A DNA stretch of 64,000 nt from Vibrio owensii CAIM 1854 = LMG 25443 (GCF_000817815.1 NZ_JPRD01000040.1:1-64000), one strand, 5' to 3'; counted from the stretch's first letter, positions 34,975-42,691 are shown. The notes: generated by a model not told the origin, from the sequence alone. Numbers and translations are program-made.

Positions 34975-35180
34975 TACTTATCCTCGAAATCAGAGATCAG
35001 TAGGTTTGCCGCAGCAAACGCCGCTTTTTCACGCACGTCTTTTGGTAGAGACTCGTCTGCCGCAACGTCATTCAGTGCTCTTACGGCACACGAGATTGCC
35101 TGAGGCACGTATGCTTGATCGCCACTACCGATTTGAGCGTAAAGCTCACGAACTAATTCACAACAGCCGTATACTTGCAT
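34974..35180 (-). CDS. yaeP: YaeP family protein (UPF0253)
   Basis: A 68-residue protein of unknown function. The C-terminal phrase [20 protein letters not shown] closely matches E. coli YaeP, and [22 protein letters not shown] matches its N-terminus. The ribosome binding site AAGGA lies upstream of ATG 35180. In E. coli yaeP is also close to proS, so the neighbourhood is conserved. Confidence 0.9.
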
Positions 35181-35259
35181 GGCTAAATCCTTAATAAATG
35201 ATAACTGCTCTCAAATATACACATAGCCGTTTTGAAACTCAAAGCAGAGAATTGTTTTG

Positions 35260-35284
35260 GCTCAAGTTAACAAGCAACTTGAGC
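35260..35284. repeat. Perfect 9-bp-arm hairpin after the YebE-like gene
   Basis: GCTCAAGTT-aacaagc-AACTTGAGC, 10 bases beyond the end of the minus-strand YebE-like gene. There is no T tract on either side, so it may stabilise the 3' end or act as a weak terminator. Confidence 0.5.
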
Positions 35285-35293
35285 AAACATTCA

Positions 35294-35962
35294 TCACTGC
35301 AACTGTGCTTCCAATTGATGCGTCACTTCTGGAGCAAGGTTGAGTTGCTTCGCAAGTTCCTGCAAATACGCTTTTTCCATAAAGTTTTGCTCATCGGCCA
35401 CAATCAGTGATGCCAGATATATTTCTGAAGCCTGTTGTGGAGAGGTCGCCAAGCGTGCAATTTCCGCCGGATCGAGAGGCTTATGTAGCTCTTGATGAAC
35501 CAACTGTCTTACATGATCATCTGCGCCCATTTCCGTCAGTGCTTGTTCGATGCGAGCCATTTCTTCTTCATCCACATGGCCATCCGCTTTCGCTGCACCA
35601 ATCATGGCTTTGAGGATCAGTTTTGCATGTTTGTTGTCATCAGGATCGAAGCTTTCGTTGACACCTTGTGTATCCTGTTTTGCTTGCCAATCGTTGTAGA
35701 CTTTGTAAGCCAGAGCACCTAGTGCCGCTGCGCCACCGACTTTGAGTGCGCCTGTACCGACTTTTTTGGCCATCTTTTTGCTCTTCTTAGAGCCCATTAG
35801 CATGCCGATAAGGCCGCCACCAATCGCACCTGCGCCAAGCGTTTTTAGCTGGCTAGAACTTGATGATGATTTGATATTGCTCGTTTGTTTGCTGAGCGCG
35901 TCGCTACCTTGTTTAAGTAGGTCTGATTTGAGTGCTTGGTTAAGAAGACTTTTTAGATCCAT
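35294..35962 (-). CDS. YebE-like inner-membrane protein (DUF533, TerB-like fold)
   Basis: A 222-residue protein. ATG 35962 has a near-ideal AAGGAGG ribosome binding site, so the 30-codon extension upstream is rejected. N-terminal helix MDLKSLLNQALKSDLLKQG, a Ser-rich linker (SNIKSSSSSSQ), a Gly/Ala-rich hydrophobic segment (about 45-90, GAGAIGGGLIGMLMG, then GAAALGALAYKVY), then a C-terminal helical TerB-like domain with the acidic phrase AKADGHVDEEEMARIEQAL. The E. coli relative YebE responds to envelope stress; that link is not shown here. Confidence 0.85.
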   Translation of the reverse strand: MDLKSLLNQALKSDLLKQGSDALSKQTSNIKSSSSSSQLKTLGAGAIGGGLIGMLMGSKKSKKMAKKVGTGALKVGGAAALGALAYKVYNDWQAKQDTQGVNESFDPDDNKHAKLILKAMIGAAKADGHVDEEEMARIEQALTEMGADDHVRQLVHQELHKPLDPAEIARLATSPQQASEIYLASLIVADEQNFMEKAYLQELAKQLNLAPEVTHQLEAQLQ

Positions 35963-36069
35963 GAGTAACCTCCTTACTAGATTGAATCCAGTGTAAGGTG
36001 ATAAATCTGAACCAAAGATTAACAACGTAAATATTAGAGACGGTCTACACACTTAGAAAATCAGATGTA

Positions 36070-36100
36070 AAAAAGGGCTGACCGAAGCCAACCCTTTTCA
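36070..36100 (-). terminator. Intrinsic terminator of proS
   Basis: Minus strand: AAGGGTTGGC-ttcg-GTCAGCCCTT with two G-T pairs and a TTCG loop, followed by TTTTACATC. It lies 36 bases after the proS stop. Confidence 0.8.
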
Positions 36101-36135
36101 TCGCTATATATTCAGCACAGTGTGCTTATTGCAGC

Positions 36136-37851
36136 TTATTGTAGTTGAGCTTTAACGTGCTCAACGATGTCTGCCATTGCAACGGCTGTCTTCTCACCAG
36201 AGCGGCGGTTCTTGTACTCGAAGTTGCCTTCTTTCATTGAACGATCACCGATCACGATAGTGTGAGGAATACCGATAAGTTCCATATCAGAGAACATTAC
36301 GCCTGGGCGCTCTTTACGGTCATCGAATAGTACTTCGATACCCATAGCCGTCAGTTCAGCGTACAGCTTCTCAGCTGCTTCTTTCACTTCTTCAGACTTG
36401 TGCATGTTCATAGGAACGATAGCCACTTGGAAAGGCGCTAGTGCGTCTGGCCAAATGATGCCGTATTTGTCGTGGTTTTGCTCGATTGCAGAAGCAACAA
36501 CACGTGATACACCGATACCGTAACAACCCATCTCTAGGATTACGTTCTTACCGTCAGGACCAAGAACACCACAGTTCATTGCTTCTGAGTAAACGTTACC
36601 TAGTTGGAAGATGTGACCAACTTCGATACCACGTTTAAGCATTAGCGTACCTTGACCACATGGGCTTGGATCGCCTTCTACTACGTTACGTAGATCTTCA
36701 ACTTGACCTAGTTCAACGTCACGACCCCAGTTGATACCGAAGTAGTGTTTACCGTCGATGTTTGCGCCCGCACCGAAGTCGCTCATTACAGCAACAGAGC
36801 GGTCAACGATGAATGGAAGTTCAAGGCCAACAGGGCCTAGAGAACCAGCGCCAGCGCCGATAAGTGCACGCATTTCCTCTTCTGTTGCCATCTCTAGTGG
36901 AGAAGCAACTTGAGGTAGGTTTTCTGCTTTCACTTCGTTTAGCTCGTGGTCACCACGAACGATAAGAGCGATGATGTCAGCATCTACTTCATCAGACGCT
37001 TTAACGAATAGAGTTTTTACTGTCTTCTCGATTGCTAGACCGTGTTGCTCTACAAGCTCCGCGATTGTTTTCGCGTTTGGCGTATCAACCAGCGTCATCT
37101 CTTGAGTTGGTTCAGCGCGCTCACCTGCAGGTGCTGCCGCCTCTGCTTTTTCGATGTTCGCTGCGTAATCAGACTCAGTAGAGAATGCGATTAGGTCTTC
37201 GCCGCTTTCAGCAAGTACGTGGAACTCTTGAGAACCACTACCACCGATAGCGCCAGAGTCAGCAAGTACTGGACGGTACTCAAGACCCATGCGATCAAAT
37301 GCTTTACAGTAAGCATCGTGCATCGCTTGGTAAGATTTCTCTAGACCTTCTTTGTCGATGTCGAAGCTGTATGCATCCATCATGCAGAATTCACGTGCAC
37401 GCATTACGCCGAAACGTGGGCGACGCTCATCACGGAATTTAGTCTGGATTTGGTACAGGTTTAGTGGAAGCTGTTTGTAAGAGCTCACTTCGTTACGCAC
37501 AAGGCTAGTGATCACTTCTTCAGCTGTAGGGCTAAGAACAAACGGACGAGTATGACGGTCAGTAAAGCGGAGTAGCTCAGGGCCCATCTTCTCAGAACGA
37601 CCTGTCTCTTCCCATAGTTCAAACGGCTGAACAACGGGCATCAAAGTTTCGACTGCACCTGCATTGTCGATTTCTTGACGAACGATGTTTTCGACTTTAC
37701 GCAGCACACGTAGACCAGTAGGCAGCCAGGTGTAAAGACCTGAAGCCAGCTTACGGATCATACCCGCGCGTAGCATGAGCTGGTGGCTCACTACTTCTGC
37801 GTCGTTTGGAGTCTCCTTCAGAGTAGAAAGAAGATAATTACTGGTACGCAT
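36136..37851 (-). CDS. proS: Prolyl-tRNA synthetase (bacterial type with editing insertion)
   Basis: Charges tRNA-Pro with proline in the cytosol. 571 residues, one less than E. coli. Class II motifs: GLYTWLPTGLRVLRKVENIVRQE at the N-terminus, motif 2 in TKFRDERRPRFGVMRAREFCMMDAYSF (given in part), and motif 3 in GCYGIGVSRVVASAIEQ. The editing INS domain lies at about 230-390 (ALIVRGDHELNEVKAENL). C-terminal anticodon-binding domain with FDDRKERPGVMFSDMELIG. It lies between trmO upstream and yaeP/YebE-like genes downstream, partly conserved with E. coli. Confidence 0.97.
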   Translation of the reverse strand: MRTSNYLLSTLKETPNDAEVVSHQLMLRAGMIRKLASGLYTWLPTGLRVLRKVENIVRQEIDNAGAVETLMPVVQPFELWEETGRSEKMGPELLRFTDRHTRPFVLSPTAEEVITSLVRNEVSSYKQLPLNLYQIQTKFRDERRPRFGVMRAREFCMMDAYSFDIDKEGLEKSYQAMHDAYCKAFDRMGLEYRPVLADSGAIGGSGSQEFHVLAESGEDLIAFSTESDYAANIEKAEAAAPAGERAEPTQEMTLVDTPNAKTIAELVEQHGLAIEKTVKTLFVKASDEVDADIIALIVRGDHELNEVKAENLPQVASPLEMATEEEMRALIGAGAGSLGPVGLELPFIVDRSVAVMSDFGAGANIDGKHYFGINWGRDVELGQVEDLRNVVEGDPSPCGQGTLMLKRGIEVGHIFQLGNVYSEAMNCGVLGPDGKNVILEMGCYGIGVSRVVASAIEQNHDKYGIIWPDALAPFQVAIVPMNMHKSEEVKEAAEKLYAELTAMGIEVLFDDRKERPGVMFSDMELIGIPHTIVIGDRSMKEGNFEYKNRRSGEKTAVAMADIVEHVKAQLQ

Positions 37852-37962
37852 TAAATTTATCCGTTTATTAAAGTTAGATACTCAAGCCAGAATGGACAGG
37901 AGTATGAAGGTCCCACAAGGGGAAAATTGTTAGCCGCTTATAATATCAGCCAAATGCCTTTG

Positions 37963-38658
37963 TCAAAAGCTTTCAATCGCAGTAACTGTTATTAAGTTAT
38001 CGCTAACCGTGAACTTAACGTTCAGATCGAACAAATTTACCGCATATTCCTTATTGTCAGGCTTGTTTTTCTTGTAAGCCGGACGAGGATCTTGCGCCAG
38101 AACCTGCTCGATCACTGTTTTGACATACTCAGTATCGTCACGCTTTTCGAGTGCTGCCAGTACCACTGAAGAGAAGTCGACCTGTGATTTTTCAGGCTCG
38201 TCTTCCGCATAGCCACCTTGTGCCTCTCCAATAGAATCTGAGTAGGGGATGTATGGTTTGATATCAACAATTGGCGTGCCATCGACCAAGTCTACGTTAC
38301 CAAGATCCAAATAGATCTGATCGCCTTGCTTGCTGATACCTTTAACTTCTACCGCTGACATACCAATGCCATTCGGGCGAAAGGTCGAACGTGAAGCAAA
38401 CACACCAATACGCTCATTGCCTCCCAAACGAGGTGGGCGCACCGTTGGTTTCCATCCGGCTTCTAAATTCTGATCAAACAAAAACAACAACCAAACATGA
38501 GAAAACTGCTCCAATCCGCGCACGGCTTCTGGGCTATTTGCTGTGCCTTGAAGTTTGACGCGTGAGCGCGCGGCTGGCACCAAACGAGGTTGGCGAGGGA
38601 CAGCAAATTTCTCTTTGTATGGGCTTTGAATAACCCCAATAGGCTCAATGGAATACAT
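37963..38658 (-). CDS. trmO: tRNA (N6-threonylcarbamoyladenosine(37)-N6)-methyltransferase (TrmO, TsaA fold)
   Basis: Methylates t6A37 to m6t6A in tRNA-Thr(GGU), using S-adenosylmethionine with an all-beta TsaA fold. 231 residues. Motifs: FAVPRQPRLVPAARSRV, FSHVWLLFLF, RSTFRPNGIGMS and DLVDGTPIVDIKPYIPYSD are family hallmarks. In E. coli trmO (yaeB) lies directly after proS; here it is directly upstream on the same strand, 111 bases away. It shares its upstream region with the divergent L31B gene. Confidence 0.93.
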   Translation of the reverse strand: MYSIEPIGVIQSPYKEKFAVPRQPRLVPAARSRVKLQGTANSPEAVRGLEQFSHVWLLFLFDQNLEAGWKPTVRPPRLGGNERIGVFASRSTFRPNGIGMSAVEVKGISKQGDQIYLDLGNVDLVDGTPIVDIKPYIPYSDSIGEAQGGYAEDEPEKSQVDFSSVVLAALEKRDDTEYVKTVIEQVLAQDPRPAYKKNKPDNKEYAVNLFDLNVKFTVSDNLITVTAIESF

Positions 38659-38724
38659 GGATACGTTGTCTTATGCATGGGAGATGGAAGCTAAAGTACC
38701 ACAAAATTCCGCTTGCTTTTTTGT

Positions 38725-38739
38725 TGATAATGATTCTTA
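38725..38739. promoter_or_regulatory. Weak Fur-like 7-1-7 element
   Basis: TGATAATGATTCTTA matches the 7-1-7 Fur pattern TGATAAT-N-ATTATCA at 12 of 14 positions. It lies 4 bases before the Zur box. It may be real, or simply AT-rich sequence containing a -10-like element. Confidence 0.3.
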
Positions 38740-38743
38740 ATTG

Positions 38744-38764
38744 AATTGTTATAACATAACAATT
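38744..38764. promoter_or_regulatory. Zur operator upstream of rpmE2-rpmJ2
   Basis: The 15-base core TGTTATAACATAACA differs at one position from the gammaproteobacterial Zur core TGTTATAWTATAACA. It extends on both sides to 9-bp perfect arms (AATTGTTAT and ATAACAATT) around a 3-base centre. It lies 20 bases upstream of the zinc-independent L31 gene, the textbook place for zinc-dependent repression. Confidence 0.82.
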
Positions 38765-38783
38765 AATCGAAAGGACAATTAAT

Positions 38784-39044
38784 ATGAAACCGGGTATCCA
38801 TCCAGAATACCGTCCCGTGGTATTTCACGACACAAGCGTAGACGAATACTTTGTTGTGGGGTCGACACTACACACTGATCGCACTATCGAATGGAAAGAT
38901 GGCAAAACTTATCCATATTTCACTCTCGATGTATCATCCGCTTCTCATCCGTTTTACACCGGTAAGCAACGTGTGGTTCAAGCGGAAGGTCGTATTGCGA
39001 ACTTTAATCGTCGCTTTGGTCAATTTAATAAAGATAAGGACTAA
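38784..39044 (+). CDS. rpmE2: 50S ribosomal protein L31 type B (zinc-independent)
   Basis: An 86-residue alternative L31 that replaces the zinc-binding form when zinc is scarce. It contains no cysteine, whereas the zinc form has a CxxC pair. KPGIHPEYRPVVFHDTSVD and SSASHPFYTGKQRVVQAEGR are typical of the YkgM type. ATG is preceded by AAGGACAA. It is followed after 3 bases by the alternative L36 gene in one Zur-controlled unit. Confidence 0.95.
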   Translation: MKPGIHPEYRPVVFHDTSVDEYFVVGSTLHTDRTIEWKDGKTYPYFTLDVSSASHPFYTGKQRVVQAEGRIANFNRRFGQFNKDKD

Positions 39045-39047
39045 GAG

Positions 39048-39173
39048 ATGAAAGTTGTTAAATCATTAAAGAGCGCAAAAAGCCGACACCCTGATTGCCA
39101 AATCGTAAAAAGAAGAGGGCGTTTATACGTTATTTGTAAGTCGAACCCGCGCTTCAAGGCGGTGCAGAAATAA
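39048..39173 (+). CDS. rpmJ2: 50S ribosomal protein L36 type B (zinc-independent)
   Basis: A 41-residue protein encoded right after rpmE2, with product beginning MKVVKSLKSAKSRHPDCQIV and ending NPRFKAVQK. It matches E. coli YkgO and has only two of the residues of the zinc site (Cys17 and Cys30), as expected for the zinc-free paralogue. The intergenic gap is 3 bases and carries the ribosome binding sequence AAGGACTAAGAG. Too small for default ORF cutoffs, so easily missed. Confidence 0.95.
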   Translation: MKVVKSLKSAKSRHPDCQIVKRRGRLYVICKSNPRFKAVQK

Positions 39174-39197
39174 CCATAAATATCGTAATAATTTATG
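39174..39197 (+). other. Small hairpin after rpmJ2
   Basis: CCATAAAT-atcgtaata-ATTTATGG follows the stop codon at once, with no T tract. Further on, GATTTATGA and TCATAAATC around 39220-39281 form another inverted pair. The 39174-39401 gap contains no gene. Confidence 0.4.
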
Positions 39198-39338
39198 GGA
39201 TGTAGTTACTTATAATGCTGATTTATGATCTATATGCGGGTGATATAACTATATTTTTATCGATAATAGGTCATAAATCCGCCTTTAAGTTACATTCTGT
39301 AACGTTTTGAACTTTCACTTAACCCTTGTGTCGAGTAC

Positions 39339-39379
39339 CCTGCGCAAGCTTTATGACATTTTTGTCACAAATGCGCAGG
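39339..39379 (+). repeat. Nested inverted repeat in the abgT-like gene leader
   Basis: Outer arms CCTGCGCA (39339-39346) and TGCGCAGG (39372-39379), and an inner TGACA-tttt-TGTCA around 39354-39367. Together they can form one extended stem-loop ending about 12 bases before the GGAGGG ribosome binding site. Confidence 0.55.
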
Positions 39380-39401
39380 AATAAATACAAGGAGGGAACA
39401 G

Positions 39402-40988
39402 ATGAGTTCATCTGCTTCAATGAAACAAAACTCGCCAAAGAAGCCACTATTCACGCGCTTCTTAGATACAGTTGAATATTTGGGGAACCTTTTACCCCAC
39501 CCAATCACACTTTTCGCCATTTTCTGTCTTGCAATCTTAGTGATGTCCGGTATCGCGGGCTACTTTGAAGTCGCAGTCATGGATCCTCGCCCAGAAGGCG
39601 CACCGGGTCGTGCAGCGGACGGTATGATTCAAGTAATCAGTCTGCTAAATGCTGACGGCTTAGAACTGATTGTTACTAACCTAGTGAAAAACTTTGTTGG
39701 CTTCGCACCGTTAGGTACGGTTTTGGTTGCGATGCTTGGTGTTGCCATTGCAGAACATTCTGGACTACTTTCTGCTGCAATGCGTGGCCTAGTAATGGGC
39801 GCTTCTCAGCGCATGGTTACTGTGACTGTTGTTTTCGCAGGTATCATTTCAAACACGGCATCTGAGCTTGGCTACGTGGTGTTGATCCCATTAGCTGCAA
39901 TGCTGTTCCACTCATTAGGTCGTCATCCGCTTGCTGGTCTAGCAGCCGCATTTGCTGGTGTATCTGGTGGTTACTCGGCAAACCTACTGATTGGTACGGT
40001 TGACCCACTGCTTTCAGGTATCACTGAAACAGCTGCACAGATGATTGACCCAACTTACACGGTAGGCCCAGAAGTAAACTGGTACTTCATGTTTGTTTCT
40101 ACCTTCTTTATCGCGATTACTGGTGCATTTGTAACGGAGAAAATCGTTGAGCCGAAACTTGGCAAATACAACGATGAAGAAGCAGCGGAAGACCTGTCTC
40201 AAGATAAGATGGGTACACTGACTGACGTAGAGAAGAAAGGCCTTAAACTGGCGGGTATCGCTGTTCTAGCAGTATCAGCGCTACTGGCATGGACTATCGT
40301 TCCTGCTGACGGTGTTCTGCGTTCTGATGCTGGCACGGTCGCGGGCTCTCCATTCCTGAAGAGTATCGTAGCATTCATCTTTGTGTTCTTCGCGATTCCT
40401 GGTTTTGTGTACGGCCGAGTGGTTGGCACAATGAAAAACGATCGTGACGTGATTGATGCAATGTCGAAGTCAATGTCTTCAATGGGTATGTACATTGTAT
40501 TGGTATTCTTCGCCGCTCAGTTTGTTGCTTTCTTCAAGTGGACTAACTTTGGTCAAGTATTCGCAGTAGCGGGTGCAGACTTCCTACAAAGCATCGGTCT
40601 AACTGGCCCAATGTTGTTCTTCGCATTCATCCTAATGTGTGGCTTCATTAACCTTATGATCGGCTCTGCATCGGCACAGTGGGCGGTAACAGCACCTATC
40701 TTCGTTCCTATGCTAATGCTTGTGGGTTACGCGCCAGAAACGATTCAGGCGGCTTACCGTATCGGTGACTCAACGACGAACATCATCACTCCAATGATGA
40801 GCTACTTCGGTCTTATCCTTGCAGTAGCAACACGCTACATGAAGAACCTAGGTATCGGTACGTTGATTGCGACCATGCTGCCATACTCAATCTGCTTTAT
40901 CGTAGGTTGGAGTGTGTTGTTCTACCTATGGGTATTCGTATTCGGTTTACCAGTAGGTCCTGGTGCGGCAACGTACTACACGCCTTAA
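39402..40988 (+). CDS. AbgT family transporter
   Basis: A 528-residue inner-membrane permease of the AbgT (p-aminobenzoyl-glutamate transporter / MtrF-like efflux) family, with about 9 helices and two re-entrant loops. Core phrases PHPITLFAIFCLAILVMSG, FAPLGTVLVAMLGVAIAEHSG, SGGYSANLLIGTVDPLLSGI and GSASAQWAVTAPIFVPMLML are diagnostic. Members import folate catabolites or export sulfonamides; which one applies here cannot be read from sequence. The ribosome binding site AAGGAGGG is strong. No abgA/abgB peptidase genes lie next to it. Confidence 0.88.
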   Translation: MSSSASMKQNSPKKPLFTRFLDTVEYLGNLLPHPITLFAIFCLAILVMSGIAGYFEVAVMDPRPEGAPGRAADGMIQVISLLNADGLELIVTNLVKNFVGFAPLGTVLVAMLGVAIAEHSGLLSAAMRGLVMGASQRMVTVTVVFAGIISNTASELGYVVLIPLAAMLFHSLGRHPLAGLAAAFAGVSGGYSANLLIGTVDPLLSGITETAAQMIDPTYTVGPEVNWYFMFVSTFFIAITGAFVTEKIVEPKLGKYNDEEAAEDLSQDKMGTLTDVEKKGLKLAGIAVLAVSALLAWTIVPADGVLRSDAGTVAGSPFLKSIVAFIFVFFAIPGFVYGRVVGTMKNDRDVIDAMSKSMSSMGMYIVLVFFAAQFVAFFKWTNFGQVFAVAGADFLQSIGLTGPMLFFAFILMCGFINLMIGSASAQWAVTAPIFVPMLMLVGYAPETIQAAYRIGDSTTNIITPMMSYFGLILAVATRYMKNLGIGTLIATMLPYSICFIVGWSVLFYLWVFVFGLPVGPGAATYYTP

Positions 40989-41010
40989 TTGGCAACCTCA
41001 CTCAGCTCTC

Positions 41011-41039
41011 AAAGCCTGCGTTTATCGCAGGCTTTTTTG
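41011..41039 (+). terminator. Intrinsic terminator after the AbgT-family gene
   Basis: AAAGCCTGCG-tttat-CGCAGGCTTTTTTG; it lies two bases before the end of the convergent mipA gene. Confidence 0.9.
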
Positions 41040-41040
41040 T

Positions 41041-41766
41041 TTAAAGTCCGGCGAAGCGATAAGTTAGGCCGACTTCAAACGACCATCCCAAATCACGTTG
41101 AATTAAAGGGCTGTCGCTATCGTGATGCACAAACTCAGCTTTAGAAATACCAATCCAAGATGGTGTGAACTCATACAAACCGATAATTCCCGCTTGATAA
41201 ACAAAAGTAGAGTCGGCTTTGAACTCGTTTAACCCAGATGCTGCGGCCTCTTGTGCAGAGACACTGTAAAGGTGGTGAGAGAGTTTTTTGTCACGATAGT
41301 CGACTTCAAGATATGGAGTCAGGGTAAAAGGTGGCAACCAAGTTTCTAACGTCCGACCGAGATGCAATTGAACTTCATAGCCATTGTGTTCCGAAGTGAC
41401 ATCATGCAAATAAGTCAGTCTTGCGCCAACCGTTCCTAAGGTAATACCAAGCTCGCCATTACCATCGCGGTCGTTGATGCCATTTGGCAAATCGGCAAAG
41501 GTATCGGAGACTTCTGCAAAACGCCAATTGGCCGATACGCCTACGTAGGGTAACGCTTGCCAGTTGGCTAAGCTGCCATCGATAAAACCTATCGGCCCTG
41601 AATAAAACAGATTCGGTGTTGCGCCAAATTGAGGGGTGTCTTTGATGGAAAACACGCTTTCGCCATAGGTGGCGCTGCCGCCAACAATGCCAAAAGACTC
41701 ATTGTTAGCCAATGAAAGAGGGCTCGATAAAAGCAAAGTGAGAGAAAAGGCAATCCGTGGCTTCAT
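41041..41766 (-). CDS. MipA/OmpV-family outer-membrane protein
   Basis: A 241-residue exported beta-barrel. Signal peptide MKPRIAFSLTLLLSSPLSLA, then short alternating strands (FGIVGGSATYGESVF, NLFYSGPIGFIDG, WSFEVGLTYRF) ending in RFAGL. The family includes E. coli MipA, a scaffold for MltA-PBP1B, and V. cholerae OmpV. An EF-like acidic stretch NDRDGNGELG (about 96-105) is notable and could bind Ca2+. Its ribosome binding site is buried in a perfect 14-bp hairpin immediately upstream. Confidence 0.87.
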   Translation of the reverse strand: MKPRIAFSLTLLLSSPLSLANNESFGIVGGSATYGESVFSIKDTPQFGATPNLFYSGPIGFIDGSLANWQALPYVGVSANWRFAEVSDTFADLPNGINDRDGNGELGITLGTVGARLTYLHDVTSEHNGYEVQLHLGRTLETWLPPFTLTPYLEVDYRDKKLSHHLYSVSAQEAAASGLNEFKADSTFVYQAGIIGLYEFTPSWIGISKAEFVHHDSDSPLIQRDLGWSFEVGLTYRFAGL

Positions 41767-41770
41767 AAAT

Positions 41771-41810
41771 AAAACTCCGTTCTTGTTCTAACAACAAAGA
41801 ACGGAGTTTT
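41771..41810 (-). promoter_or_regulatory. 14-bp perfect hairpin: terminator of yaiI operon and cover of the mipA ribosome binding site
   Basis: Minus strand: AAAACTCCGTTCTT-tgttgttagaac-AAGAACGGAGTTTT, then ATTT and the mipA ATG. The 3' arm contains CGGAG, the only Shine-Dalgarno candidate, at a usual distance from the start codon, and it is paired with CTCCG in the 5' arm. The A/T-rich ends (TTTTATTT) also make it a plausible terminator for yaiI transcripts. Confidence 0.72.
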
Positions 41811-41860
41811 GTGATTCCTATTTCATCAACGAATGATTTTCATGCGAGGGGGAGGCGCAA

Positions 41861-42304
41861 TCAACGCTTGGCAAGGATTCTATCGAGGTGGTTAGCAAAC
41901 TCTCTGCGCTCCGTTTGAGACAAAGCTGCAGGGCCGCCAGTCTGAATGCCACTTGAGCGCATGGTGTCCATGAAATCACGGATATTCAAGCGCGCTTTGA
42001 TGGTGTCTTTGGTGTATAACTCGCCTCGTGAGCTCAGTGCTTGAGCACCTTTGCTGATCACTTCGTCTGCCAATGGGATATCAGAGGTGATCACTAAGTC
42101 ATTGGTTTCGACACGACGAACAATTTCATTGTCGGCAATATCAAAGCCAGCAGGGACTTGTAAAGAGTGGATATTGGCACGTTTTGGTACAGGGACCACA
42201 TGGTTGGCTACAAATGTACATTCAACGCCTGTGCGCTCAGCGGCGCGTACAATCGTCTCTCTGATTACTTTCGGACAAGCATCCGCATCTACCCACAGCT
42301 TCAT
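41861..42304 (-). CDS. yaiI: YaiI/YqxD family protein (UPF0178, DUF188)
   Basis: A 147-residue conserved protein of unknown activity with a PIN/NYN-like acidic layout: KLWVDADACPKVIRETIVRAAERTG at the N-terminus, DLVITSDIPLADEVISKGA in the middle, and GGPAALSQTERREFANHLDRIL at the end. The aspartates at these positions suggest a metal-dependent nuclease-like fold. Its start overlaps the stop of the upstream helical protein gene by four bases. Confidence 0.9.
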   Translation of the reverse strand: MKLWVDADACPKVIRETIVRAAERTGVECTFVANHVVPVPKRANIHSLQVPAGFDIADNEIVRRVETNDLVITSDIPLADEVISKGAQALSSRGELYTKDTIKARLNIRDFMDTMRSSGIQTGGPAALSQTERREFANHLDRILAKR

Positions 42305-42594
42305 GATGTTTTCTCATTGAGTTTTGCTTCCAGTTCCTCTACTCGAGCAACCAACTTCGCCACGGTATTCTCCAGCGCAACAATACGATCTTCTTCTTTC
42401 GGAGTTTGCACCGCTACTTCCACTTTAGGGATACGGTTTGCGCTCTTCCAACTTTTGATGGTTGCGATTAATGCAGGCATCGGTACGGGCGTTTTCATTC
42501 GTGCTTTTACCAGTGCCACAGTGGGCTCTTTGCCTTGCTGCTGTAGTTGCTCCATCACGGCTTCCAGCTCTTTAGTGACGTCTTGAGTTAACAT
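42301..42594 (-). CDS. Small protein with KfrA-like N-terminal region and C-terminal coiled coil
   Basis: A 97-residue protein I do not recognise with certainty. Residues 10-55 (QLQQQGKEPTVALVKARMKTP, then IATIKSWKS) resemble the N-terminal DNA-binding region of KfrA-type proteins, where PTV, a short basic helix and W-containing helix are typical. Residues about 66-95 form a heptad-like coiled coil (DRIVALENTVAKLVARVEEL). DNA binding and dimerisation are guesses from this pattern. It overlaps yaiI by four bases, so the two are coexpressed. Confidence 0.75.
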   Translation of the reverse strand: MLTQDVTKELEAVMEQLQQQGKEPTVALVKARMKTPVPMPALIATIKSWKSANRIPKVEVAVQTPKEEDRIVALENTVAKLVARVEELEAKLNEKTS

Positions 42595-42673
42595 AATTTG
42601 TCCCTACTAAAATGACTTCTATCATCATACTTTGCGCGGTTGATTTTAGCGAATAGCAATTTCGGCAGTGCCT

Positions 42674-42691
42674 TGTGCGAGATCTCTCACA
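42674..42691 (+). promoter_or_regulatory. VarA/UvrY (GacA) binding site upstream of the CsrB-like RNA
   Basis: TGTGCGAGATCTCTCACA agrees with the recalled UvrY site of E. coli csrB (TGTGAGAGATCTCTTACA) at 16 of 18 positions and is a near-perfect dyad. It lies about 160 to 175 bases before the predicted transcription start, as expected of a distal activating site. Confidence 0.82.
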
